A stretch of 64,000 bases of DNA from an uncultured Gammaproteobacteria bacterium (lineage in GTDB: Bacteria; Pseudomonadota; Gammaproteobacteria; UBA4575), in assembly GCA_951812785.1 (NCBI GenBank), contig OX638335.1, positions 1,143,501 to 1,207,500 on the forward strand, written 5' to 3'. A model generated the notes under the pieces. The model had not been told where the DNA came from. It made no database searches and worked only from the letters and a program-made list of their open reading frames with translations. This document shows, one piece after another, positions 47,886 through 58,244 of the stretch. The position numbers were made by a program, and so were the translations under genes. Every line of letters starts with the position of its first letter. The stretch's first letter is position 1.

Positions 47886-49037
47886 ATGAGTGAAGAAGAT
47901 AGCAAAGCATTAGAGCTTTGCTTCCATCCTTCTATATCGGAAATAACAGCTGAAGAATGGAATACGCTTTCCGGTACTTCCGATCCATTTATTCGTTATG
48001 AATTTTTAGCGGCGTTAGAGAATCATCAATGTGTGGGAGAACAATTTGGCTGGTTCCCCTATCACTTGTCTGTTCGAGATAATAATAAACAATTAGTCGG
48101 CCTATGCCCGTTATATATCAAAACAAATTCATATGGGGAATTTGTTTTCGATTGGTCATGGGCGTCCGCCTATGAACAGGCAGGATTAAAATATTACCCA
48201 AAAATGGTTTGCTCTATTCCATATAATCCTGTGAGCGGTGCACGATTACTATCAAATGATCCCAGCATTAAATCAATGATGGTCAAGCAAATTATCAAAG
48301 CCGCTGAAAAATTAAAACTAAGTGGTGTACATTGGTTGTTCACCACGGTCGAAGACTCTCAAATCTGCAATCACAATGAATTACAATTGCGATTAGGTTG
48401 TCAGTATCACTGGATGAACCATGACTACACAAGCTTCGATGATTTTTTATCAACCTTTATTTCTCGCAAACGCAAAAAAGTGAAGCGCGAACGGCGCATG
48501 GTCGAAGAACAAAATATTGTCATAGATATTATTCATGGCAATAATGCTAGTGAACAGCAAATAGAACTCGCGCAATATTTTTACCAGGACACTTTCGATA
48601 GAAAGTCAGGCGTACCTACATTAAATGTAAATTTCTTCAAAGAAATATGCCAAACCATAGGACATCAAGTGGTGTTCATGTTTGCATTACTGGATAAAAA
48701 AATTGTTGCTTGCGCCATTAGCTTACGTGGCGATAACGCCCTGTATGGTAGATTTTGGGGATGTAAACAAGAGTTCAACAGCCTGCACTTTGAAACTTGC
48801 TTTTATCAAGGCATTGATTACTGCATTGCAAACAAGCTACAAAAATTTGAGCCAGGAGCTCAAGGCGAACATAAAATCACTCGTGGCTTTCTACCGACTA
48901 AAACATGGTCTGCTCATTGGATAGATAACGCAGAATTTCAAGAGCCAATTTATACATTCTGTCAGCGCGAACAAGATGCTGTGCGCGCTCAATGCAAAGA
49001 GTTGCTAAGTTTATCACCCTATCGGTCAGACATATGA
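47886..49037 (+). CDS. COG3146 (DUF482) acyltransferase-like protein
   Basis: 383 residues of the COG3146 family, FemAB/GNAT-like and sometimes annotated as peptidogalycan biosynthesis protein. Typical stretches are EWNTLSGTSDPFIRYEFLAALE, then ACPLYIKTNSYGE-like (LCPLYIKTNSYGEFVFDWSWA), NPVSGARLL, FISRKRKKVKRERR, and EPGAQGEHKITRGFLPT. The substrate is unknown. The stop overlaps the aat start (ATGA), so it may be functionally tied to aat or simply cotranscribed. Confidence 0.88.
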   Translation: MSEEDSKALELCFHPSISEITAEEWNTLSGTSDPFIRYEFLAALENHQCVGEQFGWFPYHLSVRDNNKQLVGLCPLYIKTNSYGEFVFDWSWASAYEQAGLKYYPKMVCSIPYNPVSGARLLSNDPSIKSMMVKQIIKAAEKLKLSGVHWLFTTVEDSQICNHNELQLRLGCQYHWMNHDYTSFDDFLSTFISRKRKKVKRERRMVEEQNIVIDIIHGNNASEQQIELAQYFYQDTFDRKSGVPTLNVNFFKEICQTIGHQVVFMFALLDKKIVACAISLRGDNALYGRFWGCKQEFNSLHFETCFYQGIDYCIANKLQKFEPGAQGEHKITRGFLPTKTWSAHWIDNAEFQEPIYTFCQREQDAVRAQCKELLSLSPYRSDI

Positions 49038-49777
49038 GTGATACTAGCTTACCTTGGTTAGATCCAAACAATCAGGATGCACCCTTCCCTCTAGCTGAAT
49101 CGGCCTTAAAAGACCCAGAAGGATTAGTTGCTGCCGGTGGGAATTTAACGCCGACAAGATTATTACGCGCTTACCATGAAGGCATATTTCCATGGTATGA
49201 AGAAGACCAACCTATATTATGGTGGTCACCTAATCCACGCGGCGTTTTATATCCTAAAAATTTTATTGCTCATAAAAGCTTGCTACGCACAATCAAAAAT
49301 AATCACTGGCGAATTTCTTATGATGAATCATTTTCAGAGGTAATGAAAGCTTGTGCAGAGCCACGTAATAATTCTCGAGGCACATGGATAACTGACGACA
49401 TGCTCAATGCCTACGTTCGCTTACATAAATTAAACCACGCTCACTCACTAGAAATATGGAATGAGTCAGAGCAGTTAATTGGCGGCGTGTATGGAATTTC
49501 AATTGGAAAAATATTTTTTGGGGAGTCTATGTTTAGTAGAGTTACCGATGCATCAAAGGTTGCATTGTTATATTTATCTGCTTATTTAGACTCATGGGAA
49601 TACAGCATCATAGACACTCAATTACCATCTGATCACCTCAACTCCTTAGGTGGCAACGAGATGACACGCGATAAATACTTATCGCTATTATCAAAACTCA
49701 CTAAACAATCAAGTAATAGCTACGCCTGGCAAAAACAACCAGCAATAGACATACATAACTGGCTCAAACTACGCTGA
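49034..49777 (+). CDS. aat: Leucyl/phenylalanyl-tRNA-protein transferase
   Basis: 247 residues from ATG 49034, which overlaps the previous stop; the longer frame from 48992 lies inside the upstream gene. FPLAESALKDPEGLVAAGGNLTP, YHEGIFPWYEEDQPILWWSPNPRGVL, GLYGISIGK-like (GGVYGISIGKIFFGESMFS) and DTQLPSDHLNSLGG are the Aat signatures. Adds Leu or Phe to N-terminal Lys/Arg proteins for ClpAPS degradation. Confidence 0.95.
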   Translation: MSDTSLPWLDPNNQDAPFPLAESALKDPEGLVAAGGNLTPTRLLRAYHEGIFPWYEEDQPILWWSPNPRGVLYPKNFIAHKSLLRTIKNNHWRISYDESFSEVMKACAEPRNNSRGTWITDDMLNAYVRLHKLNHAHSLEIWNESEQLIGGVYGISIGKIFFGESMFSRVTDASKVALLYLSAYLDSWEYSIIDTQLPSDHLNSLGGNEMTRDKYLSLLSKLTKQSSNSYAWQKQPAIDIHNWLKLR

Positions 49778-49798
49778 GAAACATAAAACAGTAAAACT

Positions 49799-50698
49799 GG
49801 GTCAGGTCTTGTTTCTTGCTTTACAAATAACACGGCTCACCCATGAATAATGTAATCCAACATACTCACCAATTTCCTTCATGCTGTACGCTCCCGAAGC
49901 ATAAGCTTCAATGATGCCTCTGTCCCTGTCTTTATATCGTTTTATATAATAACTTAACGGTTTAGCCGCAACTCGTTTCTGCGCAATCGGGATTTCACTT
50001 AAATCTTTTTTAAGATCTAACTTGGCTTGCATTCGTTTAACAAATTGTTCATTACCCAGATACACCTGATTTTTTAATTGCTCCCACGGCGAAGGCTGCC
50101 CCTTCCCATCAGCAACGAATTGTTTGTATTGACGAATCGCCGTTTTTCGTTGTTTGGAAAACACAGATAATAACCAATCAACATAAAGGCATGCCGGTAT
50201 TTCTGTTTGTCCCACTGTCGCACGATAACTGCTCCACGGCCAATCTTTTGCTGCACGCACCATTCGCGCGCGTACCGGATTAAGCACAATATAACGTGAC
50301 AACTCTAAGAGATAACTGTCTTTTTGTACCAATATAGCTTTATATCGACCTTGGAAAACATGTCCAACGCGATGTTGTTTTGAATTAAAACGTTGCGTAT
50401 ACACACCATTAAGCTGGCGCATACCCGAAGATAAATTTGCGTCGGGGGTTTCTATCAGAAGATGATAATGATTGCTCATCAAGCAATAGGAATGAATACG
50501 CCAGTTATAACGCTCATACACTTCGTCCAAGACATCATAAAAGAGCTGTCTATCGTCATTATCGCTAAAGATATCTTCTTGACGATCACCTCGTGAGGTA
50601 ACATGGTATAACGCACCGGGAAACTCTAATCGTAATGGTCTTGCCATTCCCTTACCTTATCAAAAACCATATGAAAAGCAAGAAACAAGACCTGACCC
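49799..50698 (-). mobile_element. RAYT element with perfect 23-bp inverted ends
   Basis: Bounded by gggtcaggtcttgtttcttgctt (49799-49821) and its exact reverse complement (50676-50698). A single transposase gene fills the 900 bases, and its stop lies inside the left end. This is the layout of a REP-associated tyrosine transposase unit. The perfect ends and intact gene suggest recent arrival. It lies between aat and a broken peroxiredoxin gene. Confidence 0.9.
49802..50647 (-). CDS. REP-associated tyrosine transposase (Y1/HUH family)
   Basis: 281 residues. MARPLRLEFPGALYHVTSRGDR at the start, the HUH-type metal motif SNHYHLLIETP, and the downstream tyrosine region (RYIVLNPVRARMV, with tyrosines in SRYIV) fit the IS200-like Y1 fold. 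The C-terminal helix-turn-helix-like part (SMKEIGEYVGLHYSWVSRVI) is typical of longer RAYTs. It processes single-stranded DNA at REP-type hairpins. Intact frame. Confidence 0.92.
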   Translation of the reverse strand: MARPLRLEFPGALYHVTSRGDRQEDIFSDNDDRQLFYDVLDEVYERYNWRIHSYCLMSNHYHLLIETPDANLSSGMRQLNGVYTQRFNSKQHRVGHVFQGRYKAILVQKDSYLLELSRYIVLNPVRARMVRAAKDWPWSSYRATVGQTEIPACLYVDWLLSVFSKQRKTAIRQYKQFVADGKGQPSPWEQLKNQVYLGNEQFVKRMQAKLDLKKDLSEIPIAQKRVAAKPLSYYIKRYKDRDRGIIEAYASGAYSMKEIGEYVGLHYSWVSRVICKARNKT

Positions 50699-50725
50699 TC
50701 TATTGGCGTTTGACCCTATTGGCGT

Positions 50726-50896
50726 TCAAGATTTTCGTGATCACATAGAAAAATTCACTGAACTCAATATCGTAATACTTGGTGTTTCCAGAGACGATAT
50801 CAAATTGATGGAAAAGGCGTACTAAGAAATGAGTGGCGAAAAGTCAAAATCGACGGCCATGCCGAAGAAGTACTTGAAGCTGTAAAAAACTTATAA
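50726..50896 (+). pseudogene. Remnant of a Bcp-type peroxiredoxin
   Basis: One frame reads DFRDHIEKFTELNIVILGVSRDD, the strand after the peroxidatic site of Bcp/thioredoxin-dependent peroxidases. After an internal deletion, a second frame gives VLRNEWRKVKIDGHAEEVLEAV and the natural end KNL with TAA at 50894. The active-site Cys segment and the middle are missing. The element at 49799-50698 lies just upstream and may have removed the 5' part. Confidence 0.8.
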
Positions 50897-51412
50897 CATT
50901 TCCTTTTCTGCGATTATGAACCAATCCCAAATCTCTTCTTTGGATAGAGGATAGTACCCGTATCCAAATTTGCGACACAATTTCCAAAGGAAATATATTT
51001 TTTGCGGTGCAGCTGTTAATTTCAATCCAGCCAACGTTGTTTCTTCTAGGATAGATTGCGGCGTGTGATAACACTGCAATAGAGCATGCTATTTTTAATG
51101 AGCCTTCACTTCTATCTACACCAATCAATTGAGCTGGTTTTTTGTCGATATGTGGAATCAGATTGCCTGGACCACATCCAAAATCTAATACTCTCATTTT
51201 ATTAAGTACGTTATTCGGTATTGCATGCAAATAATTAAATAACAAATTCCTGGGCGACTGATCTCCCTTACTTTCTACCATCTCAGGAGCATATGGCTCA
51301 ATATATATTGATGATAATTGAGAGCGACACCATCCCAATCAATTTGATCATTGATTGTTGGCAATCTATTTCCTGAGCTGTTTGATGAATTACGCATGGT
51401 CTCAATATCCAT
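50891..51412 (-). pseudogene. Broken SAM-dependent methyltransferase
   Basis: From ATG 51412 the first frame reads MDIETMRNSSNSSGN and DWDGVALNYHQYI. A shift gives EPYAPEMVESKGDQSPRNLL and the SAM-binding motif VLDFGCGPGNLIPH, then IGVDRSEGSLKIA. After another shift a third frame supplies the family-like tail LAGLKLTAAPQKIYFLWKLC and EEIWDWFIIAEKEM. The central part of the methyltransferase fold is deleted. Its 3' end abuts the peroxiredoxin remnant tail-to-tail. Confidence 0.8.
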
Positions 51413-51579
51413 TTATTTTTGGCGAACGGCTTACTTATTAACCTAACCATTGCTCAATTATCCAATTTAAGCCATTATTTTATCACTCAGATAAAACAAA
51501 TCTGTGATTAGTTTAAGTATAGTCTCTAGTGCAAATACAACCATTCAACACACTAGAAAACTTATGGAGAAATAGCATT

Positions 51580-53517
51580 ATGTCTGAAGATAAACTATAC
51601 CCTGTTCCTACCTCTTTTAGTTCTTCGGCACATATCAATTCAGCTCAATATCAGTCTATGTATGAGCATTCTGTTTCTGATCCCGAAAACTTTTGGGCAT
51701 CTCAAGCAAATAAGTTTGTTAGTTGGTTCAAAAAGTGGGATACGGTTTTAGCCTGGGACTACCATAAAGGACACATTCGCTGGTTTGAAGGCGCCACACT
51801 TAATGTTTGTTATAACTGTATAGATCGTCATTTAGAAACACGTGCAAACCAAACGGCTATTATTTGGGAAGGCGATGATCCCAATGATGACAAACACATA
51901 ACTTATTCTGAGTTACATGCCGAGGTATGCAAGTTTTCTAACGCATTAAAATCACGTGGCGTAAAGAAAGGTGATCGCGTGTGTATTTATATGCCAATGA
52001 TTCCACAAGCAGCGATTGCTATGCTGGCCTGCACACGCATTGGTGCAGTACATTCAGTTGTCTTTGGAGGTTTTTCACCAGACGCACTTCGCGATAGAAT
52101 ATTAGACTCGGATTGCCGTGTTGTTATCACCGCAGACCAGGGCGTACGTGGTGGTAAGACTATTCCACTCAAAACCAACACAGATCATGCATTACAACAG
52201 TGCCCAAATGTAAATACTGTTGTGGTAATTAAACGTACGGGTAATGAAATCTCATGGACAGAAGACAGAGATTGTTGGTATCACGAAATGATTGCTGTAG
52301 AAAACAGCGAGTGTGCTCCGGAACCAATGAATGCTGAAGATCCATTATTTATTCTTTACACTTCTGGTTCTACTGGTAAACCTAAAGGTGTATTACATAC
52401 AACTGGTGGTTACCTTCTATATGCCGCTATCACGCATAAATATGCTTTCGATTATAAAGATGCTGAAGTCTATTGGTGTAGCGCAGATGTAGGCTGGGTG
52501 ACAGGACACACTTATATTTTATACGGACCATTATGTAATGGCGCACAAACACTAATGTTTGAAGGCATACCTAATTACCCAGATGGCAGTCACTTCTGGC
52601 AAGTCATAGACAAACATCAAGTAAAGACTTTCTATACCACGCCTACAGCGATTCGTGCCTTGATGGCTCTAGGCAATGAGTTTGTTGAAAAAACCAATCG
52701 CAGCAGCTTACGTTTACTTGGCACTGTTGGTGAGCCAATCAATCCAGAAGCATGGGAGTGGTATTACCATAAAGTCGGTAACGGCAACTGTCCTATTGTT
52801 GATACCTGGTGGCAAACAGAAACTGGTGGCCATTTAATCACACCGCTTCCTGGCGCTATCGGGCTCAAACCAGGCTCAGCCACCTTGCCTTTCTTTGGCG
52901 TGCAGCCTGTCATCCTTGATGATGAAGGCAATGAATTAAACGGAGAATGCCAAGGAAACTTAGCCATGAAATTTCCATGGCCAGGTCAAATGAGATCAGT
53001 GTATGGCGACCATAAAAGATTTGTCGATACCTATTTCTCTCAGTTTCCTGGCTATTATTTCAGTGGGGATGGCTGTCGACGAGATAAGGATGGTTACTAT
53101 TGGATTACCGGGCGCGTCGATGATGTACTGAATATATCTGGTCACCGCTTAGGCACCGCTGAAATCGAAAGCGCATTAGTCTTACATGCGTCAGTCGCAG
53201 AATCGGCCGTAGTCGGATGTCCCCACGATATTAAAGGCCAAGCTATTTACTGCTATGTCACCACCATGGTTGGTATTGAGCCTAGCGATGAACTCAAACA
53301 AGAGTTAACCGAGCTGGTCAGAAAGGAAATTGGGCCGTTTGCAAAGCCGGACTTTATTCAATGGGTAGTGGCCTTACCCAAAACCCGATCTGGAAAAATC
53401 ATGCGTAGAATTTTGAGAAAAGTCGCAGCGAATGAAGTGACAGAATTGGGCGACACCTCGACTCTCGTAGACCCTTCCGTAGTAAAAGATATTATCTCTA
53501 ATCGATTAAACTCCTAG
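51580..53517 (+). CDS. acs: Acetyl-CoA synthetase
   Basis: About 645 residues from ATG 51580 ([10 protein letters not shown]), with GGAG upstream; the frame extends to 51529 without support. ANL-superfamily motifs: [20 protein letters not shown] (P-loop), [63 protein letters not shown], and the regulated lysine motif [17 protein letters not shown], the usual site of reversible acetylation. Activates acetate to acetyl-CoA. Confidence 0.96.
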   Translation: MSEDKLYPVPTSFSSSAHINSAQYQSMYEHSVSDPENFWASQANKFVSWFKKWDTVLAWDYHKGHIRWFEGATLNVCYNCIDRHLETRANQTAIIWEGDDPNDDKHITYSELHAEVCKFSNALKSRGVKKGDRVCIYMPMIPQAAIAMLACTRIGAVHSVVFGGFSPDALRDRILDSDCRVVITADQGVRGGKTIPLKTNTDHALQQCPNVNTVVVIKRTGNEISWTEDRDCWYHEMIAVENSECAPEPMNAEDPLFILYTSGSTGKPKGVLHTTGGYLLYAAITHKYAFDYKDAEVYWCSADVGWVTGHTYILYGPLCNGAQTLMFEGIPNYPDGSHFWQVIDKHQVKTFYTTPTAIRALMALGNEFVEKTNRSSLRLLGTVGEPINPEAWEWYYHKVGNGNCPIVDTWWQTETGGHLITPLPGAIGLKPGSATLPFFGVQPVILDDEGNELNGECQGNLAMKFPWPGQMRSVYGDHKRFVDTYFSQFPGYYFSGDGCRRDKDGYYWITGRVDDVLNISGHRLGTAEIESALVLHASVAESAVVGCPHDIKGQAIYCYVTTMVGIEPSDELKQELTELVRKEIGPFAKPDFIQWVVALPKTRSGKIMRRILRKVAANEVTELGDTSTLVDPSVVKDIISNRLNS

Positions 53518-53643
53518 ATATAAAAGCCACTATTATTATTTATAAAACAGCGGCTACACTAAGTTTCTCTAGTATTTTATTATTAGGTGAAGCTGTTTAC
53601 GCCTCTCCATATTTTATATTTATTAACTTTCCCTCAGTCAAGG

Positions 53644-55723
53644 TCAACCATTTACTAATATGGCCATGTCTCCTGTCCCCATATTGCCTCCCTGCCAAGC
53701 AACGGTTGGTATCCAGTTATAGTTGTTGAACCAACTTGTCTGATCTATATTATTACGCTCAACTTCTATCAGTTTAGGTACCACGATAATAACGCCAGGG
53801 CGCATTCGATTGAAATTTATGTCAGGATTATGTTGTCGAAGTAGCCAGATGGGAACTTTAAATTTACGCAAAGCCAGCATCCACAGAGATTCACCAGCTT
53901 TAATCTTATGTTGATATGTTGATTCAATACGATACTGAGCAAAGAACTCTTCTTGTAAATTTTTCTGGTAAGCAATGCGCCTATTTTCGAATTCTTGAAT
54001 AGAGGTTTCGCTAAAATCCAATATCACTCTGCTGCCTACTACCACTGGTCTTCCAAATTTCAATTTATTAATTTCACGCAACTGGCTTGCACGCAAATCC
54101 AGCCAATCCGCATAATGGTCTAAAGTCTCTGACGCTTGGACTTCAATAGTCATATCACCGCTGACCGTATAGTCAGCAGGATCAGAAAGCAATGAAATCT
54201 CTTCTACTACTTCAATTTCAGCTTCAGCAACAATACCCACATCCAACTCTGGTTGTTCATTCTCAGCAACCTTTATATCTTTAGATTGAATCTCAGTTGA
54301 GGTATTTTCCTTTTCCAATTTAGCGACTTCATCAATCTTAGGCTTATCTATTTTAAGTTTATCAGCCATTACCACTTTATTATTTTGTTTCGCAGCAATC
54401 ACTATAGAGCTGCTTTCACCCTTAGCTGGCAAACGAAGCTTTTGTCCAGCACGAATAAAACTTCCATTACTCATTCCATTAGTCGCCATAATATCGCCAA
54501 CACGAAACCCATATTGCTTAGCTATCTCGGAAATAGTATCCCTACGTACAACGTGGTGGAATAAGTCAGGTGTTTGTAGTTTATAACGATGTTCAGCAGG
54601 AATCGCCGCAATCAACTGTGCTGCAGGTTTATTTAAGTGTATTTTGGGCAGGCGCAGAAAATAATTTTTAGGAATACGTTTAATATCGCTCCAAATCGTT
54701 CTTCCAAGCGATCTATTATGTCGTTCTAGATGGGACTTACTAATATTTAAATACTTTGCAATATCTTTAGCATAATAATAGTCGTCCATTTTTACTATTT
54801 CATATTCAAATGGCTTAGCATAGTTAATAGGGCCAAAGAATTTTTTTGGATTACTATCTACTTCTAACACTGCAAGAAATGCTATATAAAAGTTTCTAGA
54901 AGCAAAACCAAATGAGCGTCCCTTGTAATTTCTAACAATAATATCGATATTTCTAGCGCCAAGTTTATTGATCGCTCGTCGCATACTGGCAACACCATGG
55001 TTATAAGCCGTCAAAGCCAATGGCCAACTTTTTGTTAGTTGATAGTCATGTCTAAGTAGTTTCGCAGCTACCTTGGTTGAAGCAAATGGATCCATGCGCT
55101 CAGCAATCAAGTGATCAATTTGCATGTATCGTTTGCCAGTGGAACGAATAAACTGCCATAGGCCAGCAGCACCCGCATGCGAATACGCTTTTGGATTAAA
55201 TGATGACTCAACATGTGGCAATACAGCTAATTCTACCGGAAGATTAAGATCCAAAAATGTTTGGTTAATATAAGCCCGCCATTCTCCAGAACGCTCTAAT
55301 CCACGATGAAAATTATCTGACTGACCGCGTTGAAATCTAATATCCTTTACAGTCTCTGCTAAGCGTTTATTCGAGGCTTTTTCTCCTCCCCCACATATCC
55401 AACACACGTTGTTCATCATTAGATAAGCCGACTCTTTTGCCTTTGGCTAACGCCTTTAAGATTGAAATGTATTTTTGTTTAATTTCTTTAATGTGTTTTT
55501 TATTTGCGCGTGGACTACCTTTGATTTTTACCGTTGAATACACTACCGATAAGTTTTTTGAATCGTGAATAAAACCACTTCAAGTATCAATTTCAGTGTA
55601 TACACGCACCCAAAAATTAACATCTCTTTCTAATTCAGCAGGCTTAGGGAAGTTTTCTGCAATAGATGCTGAAGAACTTAATATTAACATTGAGAATAAA
55701 AATAACTTAAAAAAATAATTCAT
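53644..55723 (-). pseudogene. Broken MltD-type lytic transglycosylase with LysM repeats
   Basis: The signal peptide and first residues start at ATG 55723 (MNYFFKLFLFSMLILSSS), continue through FWVRVYTEIDT, and meet a TGA (55580-55582). The same frame then reads SGFIHDSKNLSVVYSTV and stays open about 62 codons. A five-G run (55388-55392) shifts the frame. The rest (591 codons from 55419) holds the transglycosylase domain (LAVLPHVESSFNPKAYSHAGAAGLWQF with the catalytic Glu, TAYNHGVASMRRA) and about three LysM-like repeats (VVRRDTISEIAKQYGFRVGDIM; IKAGESLWMLALRKF). The gene needs both lesions corrected to give a ~690-residue MltD-like protein. The large C-terminal frame might still be made, but without a signal peptide. 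Confidence 0.78.
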
Positions 55724-55745
55724 CACACCAGTCATAGTTATATAG

Positions 55746-55967
55746 CTATTTTTTGAATTTTCTAGCAACACTTATAACAAGCATCACCCACGGTGTACCA
55801 TGTAGCACCAAATCAAACCAATCGATGGGCTTCATTCCTTGCGCCCCTGAAAATAACCATTGGATTTTTTCCCATATATGCGGCTCAGGAAAGAATGGAG
55901 CAAGCCCCAATGTAAGACTCGCCAATAACCACATTATGGGATTAAGAAGTAACGATTGATTTTTCAT
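55746..55967 (-). CDS. Small two-helix membrane protein next to the selD fusion
   Basis: 73 residues with two hydrophobic helices (residues about 8-25, LNPIMWLLASLTLGLAPFF; and 50-68, LVLHGTPWVMLVISVARKF) and the conserved-looking loop FPEPHIWEKIQWLFSG, then KPIDWFDL. I have a weak memory of similar short proteins sitting beside SelD fusions, but no function is known. It begins nine bases after the fusion gene stop, so it is likely cotranscribed. Confidence 0.7.
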   Translation of the reverse strand: MKNQSLLLNPIMWLLASLTLGLAPFFPEPHIWEKIQWLFSGAQGMKPIDWFDLVLHGTPWVMLVISVARKFKK

Positions 55968-55976
55968 TGTTTATAT

Positions 55977-58241
55977 TTAAGTAATAATTTTAATCGGCGC
56001 ATCCACATCATTGGCCTGTTTAATTTCACCGACCACACTTGCATGCGCATAACCTATATGGTTGAGTTCTTTGACACATTGCTGTGCATGTTCAGCCGGT
56101 ACACCAGCCAATAAACCGCCAGCAGTTTGTGGATCAAACAATAACGGATAGTCTGAATGTGACGAGGCATACTGAATATTTTCTATGGCTCGTCGCAACC
56201 TTAAATTTTGAGGTTGCAAGGAAGACAGAATACCTTCTGCTACTGTTTGTTTTGCACCATCTAGAATTGGCACAGCATCTATATGAATTTCAGCATCAAC
56301 TTTGGATGCTCTTGTCATTTCTACCAAATGTCCCAGCAAACCAAAGCCTGTGACATCAGTACACGAAGTAGCATTAAATTTTTGGAGACAATACGCAGCT
56401 TGTTGATTTGAGAACAGCATAGTACTAATAGCATTATCTATCCAGCGACTTTTTGCTTTGCGTCGCATATCAGCAGCAAACAAAGTCCCAGTACCAATTG
56501 GTTTTGTTAATATTAATTTATCACCCACTTTCAGGCCTTGCTTGCGCCATACTTTATTTGGATCAACCAAACCATTCACAGTCAAGCCAAAGGCTAACTC
56601 TGCCCCTTCAGCAGAATGACCACCAACTAATACCGCACCGGTAGGTTCAAGTGTTTTTAATGCACCCGCTAATAATTCATATAATGTTTCTTCAATGATT
56701 TTTTCGCGGCCATATGGAACCGTGGCTAACGCCAGCACAGATTGTGGCTCTGCACACATTGCGTAAAGATCGCCTAATGCATGATTAGCGGCAATAGCAC
56801 CAAATAGATAAGCATCATCAATAAATGCTCTGAAGTAATCGATACTCTGCACCATCACTTTATTAGCAGGGACCGCAAGCATGGCAGAATCATCCGGCGA
56901 ATCTCGACCGATCAGCACGTCATCTCTTTGACGAGTGGGAAGACGTTGCATTACACGAGATAGAATACCGCTACCAACTTTTGCCCCACAACCACCACAG
57001 CGCATAGCCAGCGTTGATAATTCTTTTATTGCATTCTCATCAGCAAGTCCTGCGGCAAACTCAACAGAATCACTGCTTTGCATTTCAGGCAGCTGGTTAA
57101 ACTTCTGCATGAACTGCCGATCAATCCAGTCTTTAACTTTCCACAACCATGCTCCTTGCCACGACCAGGAACCACGAGATGCAACCGCATATTTATTACC
57201 AGTGCTAATCAGGCCTAAGAAATTTTTCTGTGGACGATACTTTGTTAGTGATTTATTAGTTGCTGCAGATACTAAATTTCGTGTCAGCACAGGCCCTTGT
57301 CTTACCGCAAACACTCCAGACTTAGGACGCGGATCTGGCATTGAAGCAATATCACCAACTGCAAAGATTTCTGGATGAGATGTAGACTGCAAGAAACAGT
57401 TAACATCAATAAATCCATCATCATCAACTTTTAGCCCTGACTCTTTAGGCCACACAGGTGCCGAAGCATTGGTAACAAAAATGCAGGCATCAGCACTTAT
57501 TTGTTTACCATTATCAACGCTAACATAATCTTGCTTAACTTCGGTCACCGTATGATCTAACAGCACTTCAATATTACGTTCGGCCAGTACTTGCATGAAA
57601 CTCTTCTGCACAGCAGTATTATGTGTAGACAAAATACCAGAACCTTGCGTCAACAGGCTAAACTTAAGTCTGTTTGGATCGTCTTGCTTAGACACAAGCA
57701 ATGTTTGCAAGCGCAATTGTGCAGACAAAGCAAGCTCAACACCACCTGCTCCCCCACCAACAATCACGACGCGAAATTCACCGCTACTTTCTTGTACTTT
57801 TTTTTGCAGTTTTTGCCAACGTTGTAAGAATATGTCAATAGGTTTAGCCACTAACGCATATTCTTCAGCACTTGGCACATCAATTACTCTGGGGCGCGAC
57901 CCTGAATTAATAGATAACAAGTCATATGACATTGGCGGACGCCCTTCAACATGCACCAGCTTATTTTCCAGATCTAATCGAGATACTTCATTGTGATATA
58001 AGCGTGCATTAGCAAATCGCGCCAATGGACCCAGGTCAATATGGCATTCATCATATTCATAATGGCCCGCAATATATCCCGGCAACATGCCTGAATATGG
58101 CGTATGAATATCTCGTGTAATTAATGTAGTGCGCAAACCAGAAATCGGTTGCATACCAAGTTTACGCAACACTGATACGTGAGCGTGCCCACCACCAACA
58201 AGAATCAAATCCTTGACAACTGAAATTCCAGAATTTTGCAT
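55977..58241 (-). CDS. selD: NADH-dehydrogenase-like / SelD fusion (selenophosphate synthase, SenC role)
   Basis: 754 residues, two fused enzymes. Residues 1-385 form a type II NADH-dehydrogenase-like FAD oxidoreductase (LILVGGGHAHVSVLRKL, IVGGGAGGVELAL, IFAVGDIASMPDP). Residues about 400-750 form selenophosphate synthase, with catalytic Cys and Lys in CGGCGAKVGSG, QSIDYFRAFIDDAYLFGAIAANHALGDLYAM, VGGHSAEGAEL, and FGLLGHLVEM. SelD uses ATP and selenide to make selenophosphate. Since egtD, senA and senB homologues adjoin it, it is the SenC-type supplier for selenoneine, perhaps also for Sec or selenouridine. The first domain may reduce selenium species. The ATG has no clear ribosome binding site and lies beside an 11-bp tandem repeat. 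Confidence 0.92.
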   Translation of the reverse strand: MQNSGISVVKDLILVGGGHAHVSVLRKLGMQPISGLRTTLITRDIHTPYSGMLPGYIAGHYEYDECHIDLGPLARFANARLYHNEVSRLDLENKLVHVEGRPPMSYDLLSINSGSRPRVIDVPSAEEYALVAKPIDIFLQRWQKLQKKVQESSGEFRVVIVGGGAGGVELALSAQLRLQTLLVSKQDDPNRLKFSLLTQGSGILSTHNTAVQKSFMQVLAERNIEVLLDHTVTEVKQDYVSVDNGKQISADACIFVTNASAPVWPKESGLKVDDDGFIDVNCFLQSTSHPEIFAVGDIASMPDPRPKSGVFAVRQGPVLTRNLVSAATNKSLTKYRPQKNFLGLISTGNKYAVASRGSWSWQGAWLWKVKDWIDRQFMQKFNQLPEMQSSDSVEFAAGLADENAIKELSTLAMRCGGCGAKVGSGILSRVMQRLPTRQRDDVLIGRDSPDDSAMLAVPANKVMVQSIDYFRAFIDDAYLFGAIAANHALGDLYAMCAEPQSVLALATVPYGREKIIEETLYELLAGALKTLEPTGAVLVGGHSAEGAELAFGLTVNGLVDPNKVWRKQGLKVGDKLILTKPIGTGTLFAADMRRKAKSRWIDNAISTMLFSNQQAAYCLQKFNATSCTDVTGFGLLGHLVEMTRASKVDAEIHIDAVPILDGAKQTVAEGILSSLQPQNLRLRRAIENIQYASSHSDYPLLFDPQTAGGLLAGVPAEHAQQCVKELNHIGYAHASVVGEIKQANDVDAPIKIIT

Positions 58242-58244
58242 AAA

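Noticed and set aside
55580-55582. TGA in the transglycosylase as a selenocysteine codon
   Set aside because: The family has no cysteine or selenocysteine at this place, a second frameshift breaks the same gene, and no SECIS-type structure was established.
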